A stretch of 9,085 nt of DNA, from the NCBI GenBank assembly GCA_903929065.1, contig CAIYTJ010000528.1, positions 1 to 9,085 on the forward strand, given 5' to 3'. This DNA comes from an uncultured Bacteroidales bacterium. GTDB lineage: Bacteria; Bacteroidota; Bacteroidia; Bacteroidales; Paludibacteraceae. The stretch's first letter is position 1, and each line of letters starts with the position of its first letter. Positions 6,377-9,085 of the stretch are shown here, piece after piece. Below the pieces are notes generated by a model that saw only the letters and a list, made by a program, of their open reading frames with translations, was not told where the DNA came from and ran no database searches. The translations under genes were made by a program, and so were the position numbers.

Positions 6377-6408
6377 TGTGAAAATGATTTTGTAGCTTTG
6401 TAGCTTTG
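6377..6408 (+). promoter_or_regulatory. Bacteroidota-type promoter for hsdR, with a doubled -7 box
   Basis: TAGCTTTG occurs twice in immediate succession (6393-6400 and 6401-6408); each fits the -7 consensus TAnnTTTG. For the second copy a -33-like TGTG (6377-6380, three of four bases of TTTG) lies 20 nt upstream. For the first copy no good -33 element is at the right distance. Transcription would start near 6414, about 35 nt before the hsdR ATG. Confidence 0.62.
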
Positions 6409-6448
6409 AAAAAATTATTTCTAATAATAAAAAAATCAAATCTAAAGA

Positions 6449-8980
6449 ATGCCCCTGAACGAAGCACATGCACGAATAAAAATAAATTATTTGCTGGAGG
6501 AAGCAGGTTGGCGATTCTTTGACAACGACAAAGGAAAAGCTAATATCCTGCTCGAAAACCATGTGAAAATTACTCATAAAGAAGTGGATGCATGGGGCAA
6601 TGACTTTGAAAAAACAACATCCGGTTCGTTAGATTTTTTGTTGGTAGATAGCAACAATAAACCGGTATGTGTTCTGGAGGCTAAAAAGGAAAGCCTTCAT
6701 CCGCTTGTAGCCAAAGAGCAGGCACGAAAATATGCCAATACAGTTGGTGCTCAATATATCATACTCTCCAATGGACTTGTTCATTACCTGTGGGATTTGG
6801 CAAAGGGAAATCCCAAACCTATCTATAAATTTCCGTCAGCTTTTGAAATTGGAGCCATTAAGGCATGGAATCCTGACCGTAAAGCATTGGCCAATGAGCC
6901 GGTTGCCAGAGATTATATCGTTGCAGTTCAAATGCCCGATTATGCGGTACGTCCCGGATGGAATGGGAATATAGAAAACAGTAACGATTTTATCTGGGAA
7001 AATGGGTTGCGGTTTCTAAGACCTTATCAATTAAAAGCTGTACTACATTTACAGGATGCAGTTAGTAAAAGCAAAGATCGTTTTTTGTTTGAAATGGCAA
7101 CAGGAACGGGAAAAACACTCGTTGCAGCTGCCGTAATTCGTTTATTTCTTCGTACTGAAAATGCAAAGCGGGTTTTGTTTCTGGTTGACAGACTAGAACT
7201 GGAAGATCAAGCATATACGGCCTTCATAGACTATCTGAAACCTGATTACAGCACATTAATTTATAAAGAAAATAAAAGCGACTGGCAAAAAGCGGACGTA
7301 GTGGTTACTACCATTCAGTCGCTTATGTATAACGATAAGTACCGCTATGATTTTTCACCGACTGATTTCGATTTAATTATATCCGACGAGTCGCACCGTT
7401 CTATTTCCGGCAATGCCCGTGCTGTTTTTGAATACTTTCATGGTTATAAACTCGGCTTAACTGCCACCCCGAAAGATTACCTGAAAGGAGTTAATCTGGA
7501 TAAAGTAAAAGAGAATGACCCCCGCGAAGTGGAACGGCGTATGTTGCGCGATACCTATATAACTTTTGGGTGCGAAAACGGTGATCCAACTTATCGCTAT
7601 TCGTTATTGGATGGAGCCAGAGAAGGTTATCTCGTTAATCCGTGGGTATTGGATGCACGTACTGAAATAACAACCCAGTTGCTTTCGAACAAAGGTTACT
7701 CGGTAATGACCTCAACAGAAGAAGGAGAAGAAACCGAGACTTTTATTTCAACTGATTTTGAAAAGAAGCTTTTCTCTGAAAGTACCAATCAGATTTTTTG
7801 CCATACCTTTTTAAAGAATGCCTTACGTGATCCGATTACACAGGAAATAGGCAAAACACTGGTATTTGCTGTCAGTCAAAACCATGCACGTAAGTTGGCA
7901 GAAATTCTGAACGATATGGCTGAACAACTTTTCCCCGGAAAATACAATTCCGATTTTGCTCTTCAGGTTACTTCGCAGGTAGCAGATGCGCAACAAATGA
8001 CGAAAAATTTCAGCAACAATAATCTGAACGGAAAAACGAGTTGGCTCGAAGGTTATAAATCGAGTAAGACAAGAGTATGCATTACTGTGGGTATGATGAC
8101 CACCGGTTATGATTGTACCGACTTGCTTAATTTGTGTATGATGCGCCCTATCTTTAGTCCGGCCGATTTTGTACAGATTAAAGGACGTGGTACGCGCAAA
8201 AATACTTTTGAGTATAAAAGTAAAAACGAACTGGGCGAAGAAGTAAAAGAACAACACGAAAAAGAGTTTTTTAAACTCTTCGACTTTTTTGCCAACTGCG
8301 AGTATTTTGAAGAAGATTTTGACTACGACGAGAAATTAAAACTGCCAAAACCCAAGGCAGGCGGTGGATTTGAAGGTCCTCCACCTCCTCCAGGAAAGAA
8401 GTATACAAGTTTGCTCCCCGATCCGTTGATGATACTCAACGAACAATTGATTGGCCTCGACGGAATGAAGATTGATAGGATGTTATACCAGAAGTTCGAA
8501 GACCGGATTAAGATGGATGATATTATTAAGAAGAATGTAGAACTTGGTAATTGGGATGAAGTGATATCGCATATTCAAAGTGAGATATTTGATAAACCCG
8601 AGGAATACTTCAACATAGAAAAACTGCGGGTTGCTGCTAAAATAGACCGTAAAGTTTCGATCCGTGAAGTGGTTGAGAAGATTTTCGGTATTATTCCTAA
8701 ATTCAAATCGAAAGATGAATTACTGGATGAGGAGTTCGATAAATTCATTTCCATTTATCCTCCCGAAGAAGATGTGAATATCCGTGCGTTGAAATACTTC
8801 TTTAAAGCGTATATTGTAGATAAAGATATACGAAGTATTATAGAAGCAAAAGACTTTCAGGCATTGAATACCAATTCTACTTTGCCTATTTCTCAATTCA
8901 AAGAAGTAACACCCAAATACAGGGATGTTATACCCGTATATGTGAAAAGTTATGTGAAGTTAGAGAAATTTGCAGCGTAA
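6449..8980 (+). CDS. hsdR: Type I restriction enzyme, endonuclease/translocase subunit (HsdR, EcoEI-like)
   Basis: The motor and nuclease subunit of a type I restriction-modification system: with HsdM and HsdS it binds unmodified target sites, pumps DNA using ATP and cuts it. The N-terminal nuclease shows a PD-(D/E)XK site, Asp62 and Glu77-Ala-Lys79, followed by the QxxxY motif (Gln91-Tyr95) typical of HsdR. The superfamily 2 helicase core has RPYQ (191-194), Walker A ATGTGKT (217-223, Lys222), the DEAD-type box DESH (313-316), LTATP (337-341), a VGMMTTGYD motif (547-555) and motif VI QIKGRGTR (576-583). A Gly/Pro linker with five prolines (about 637-649) leads to a C-terminal region like the EcoEI R C-terminal domain. 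At 843 residues it has the size of the EcoEI (type IB) group and is shorter than EcoKI HsdR. All catalytic motifs are intact. No hsdM or hsdS is in the window; the gene is first in its transcript and is followed at once by palindromic repeats. Confidence 0.93.
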   Translation: MPLNEAHARIKINYLLEEAGWRFFDNDKGKANILLENHVKITHKEVDAWGNDFEKTTSGSLDFLLVDSNNKPVCVLEAKKESLHPLVAKEQARKYANTVGAQYIILSNGLVHYLWDLAKGNPKPIYKFPSAFEIGAIKAWNPDRKALANEPVARDYIVAVQMPDYAVRPGWNGNIENSNDFIWENGLRFLRPYQLKAVLHLQDAVSKSKDRFLFEMATGTGKTLVAAAVIRLFLRTENAKRVLFLVDRLELEDQAYTAFIDYLKPDYSTLIYKENKSDWQKADVVVTTIQSLMYNDKYRYDFSPTDFDLIISDESHRSISGNARAVFEYFHGYKLGLTATPKDYLKGVNLDKVKENDPREVERRMLRDTYITFGCENGDPTYRYSLLDGAREGYLVNPWVLDARTEITTQLLSNKGYSVMTSTEEGEETETFISTDFEKKLFSESTNQIFCHTFLKNALRDPITQEIGKTLVFAVSQNHARKLAEILNDMAEQLFPGKYNSDFALQVTSQVADAQQMTKNFSNNNLNGKTSWLEGYKSSKTRVCITVGMMTTGYDCTDLLNLCMMRPIFSPADFVQIKGRGTRKNTFEYKSKNELGEEVKEQHEKEFFKLFDFFANCEYFEEDFDYDEKLKLPKPKAGGGFEGPPPPPGKKYTSLLPDPLMILNEQLIGLDGMKIDRMLYQKFEDRIKMDDIIKKNVELGNWDEVISHIQSEIFDKPEEYFNIEKLRVAAKIDRKVSIREVVEKIFGIIPKFKSKDELLDEEFDKFISIYPPEEDVNIRALKYFFKAYIVDKDIRSIIEAKDFQALNTNSTLPISQFKEVTPKYRDVIPVYVKSYVKLEKFAA

Positions 8981-9085
8981 AACACCGGAGGTGTTGCCGG
9001 TGCAAAACCCTGATAAAATTGGGAGAATATAAATGAAATATGATATAACACCGAAGGTGTTACCGGTGCATAACCCCCGGTGCAA
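8981..9085. repeat. Repeat C-like palindrome element directly after hsdR, cut by the window end
   Basis: The first hairpin, AACACC-gga-GGTGTT (8981-8995), begins at the base after the hsdR stop codon. The 30 bp 8981-9010 recur at 9047-9076 with 27 identities, so the element holds a direct repeat with a 66-bp period; each unit is an AACACC/GGTGTT hairpin followed by CCGGTGCA and AACCC. The end, TAACCCCCGGTGCAA, has the layout of the reverse complement of repeat C (TAACCCCCGGTAAGCAA), so the element runs in the opposite orientation and is probably incomplete here. The first hairpin lacks a T-tract and would be at best a weak terminator. Confidence 0.72.

Noticed and set aside
7823..8295. Minus-strand open frames opposite hsdR
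   Set aside because: They overlap the conserved helicase motifs V and VI of hsdR and show no domain of their own.

Overview
The window looks like Bacteroidota chromosomal DNA, probably order Bacteroidales. The signs are an exported S9-family peptidase of the kind common in that group, a DUF6266-like protein, promoters of the Bacteroidota form (TTTG, about 20 nt, TAnnTTTG) with no Shine-Dalgarno sequences, and long intergenic stretches full of short palindromic repeats. The genus cannot be fixed from the sequence. There are four protein-coding genes and no tRNA, rRNA, transposase or CRISPR array.

Layout. Bases 1-2415 (+) hold the 3' part of a secreted serine peptidase whose start lies before the window. 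A heptamer tandem repeat (2420-2468) and a terminator hairpin that can work in both directions (2536-2573) separate it from a convergent DUF6266-like gene (2608-3234, -). Bases 3235-5060 are a 1.8-kb gene-free tract made largely of repeats: two copies of one long, structured repeat (repeat A), two copies of a CCCTCT/AGAGGG hairpin element (repeat B, one copy nested in a repeat A copy), a degenerate array with a period of about 10.5 bp, an exact 12-bp inverted repeat and a cluster of GC-rich palindromes. Bases 5061-6149 (-) encode an unrecognised 362-residue protein. Bases 6449-8980 (+) encode a type I restriction endonuclease subunit (HsdR-like), read divergently from it. The last 105 bases are another palindrome element, cut by the window edge.

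How the parts relate. The S9 peptidase and DUF6266-like genes only share a terminator; nothing suggests a joint function. The 362-aa gene and hsdR have separate back-to-back promoters in a 299-bp gap, so each leads its own transcript. HsdR needs HsdM and HsdS, and neither is here; they could lie beyond base 9085. The divergent gene could be an accessory of the restriction locus, but the sequence does not show it.

The most interesting material is non-coding. The two repeat A copies differ by paired, compensatory substitutions inside their predicted stems, which suggests that the folded form (RNA or single-stranded DNA) is maintained.
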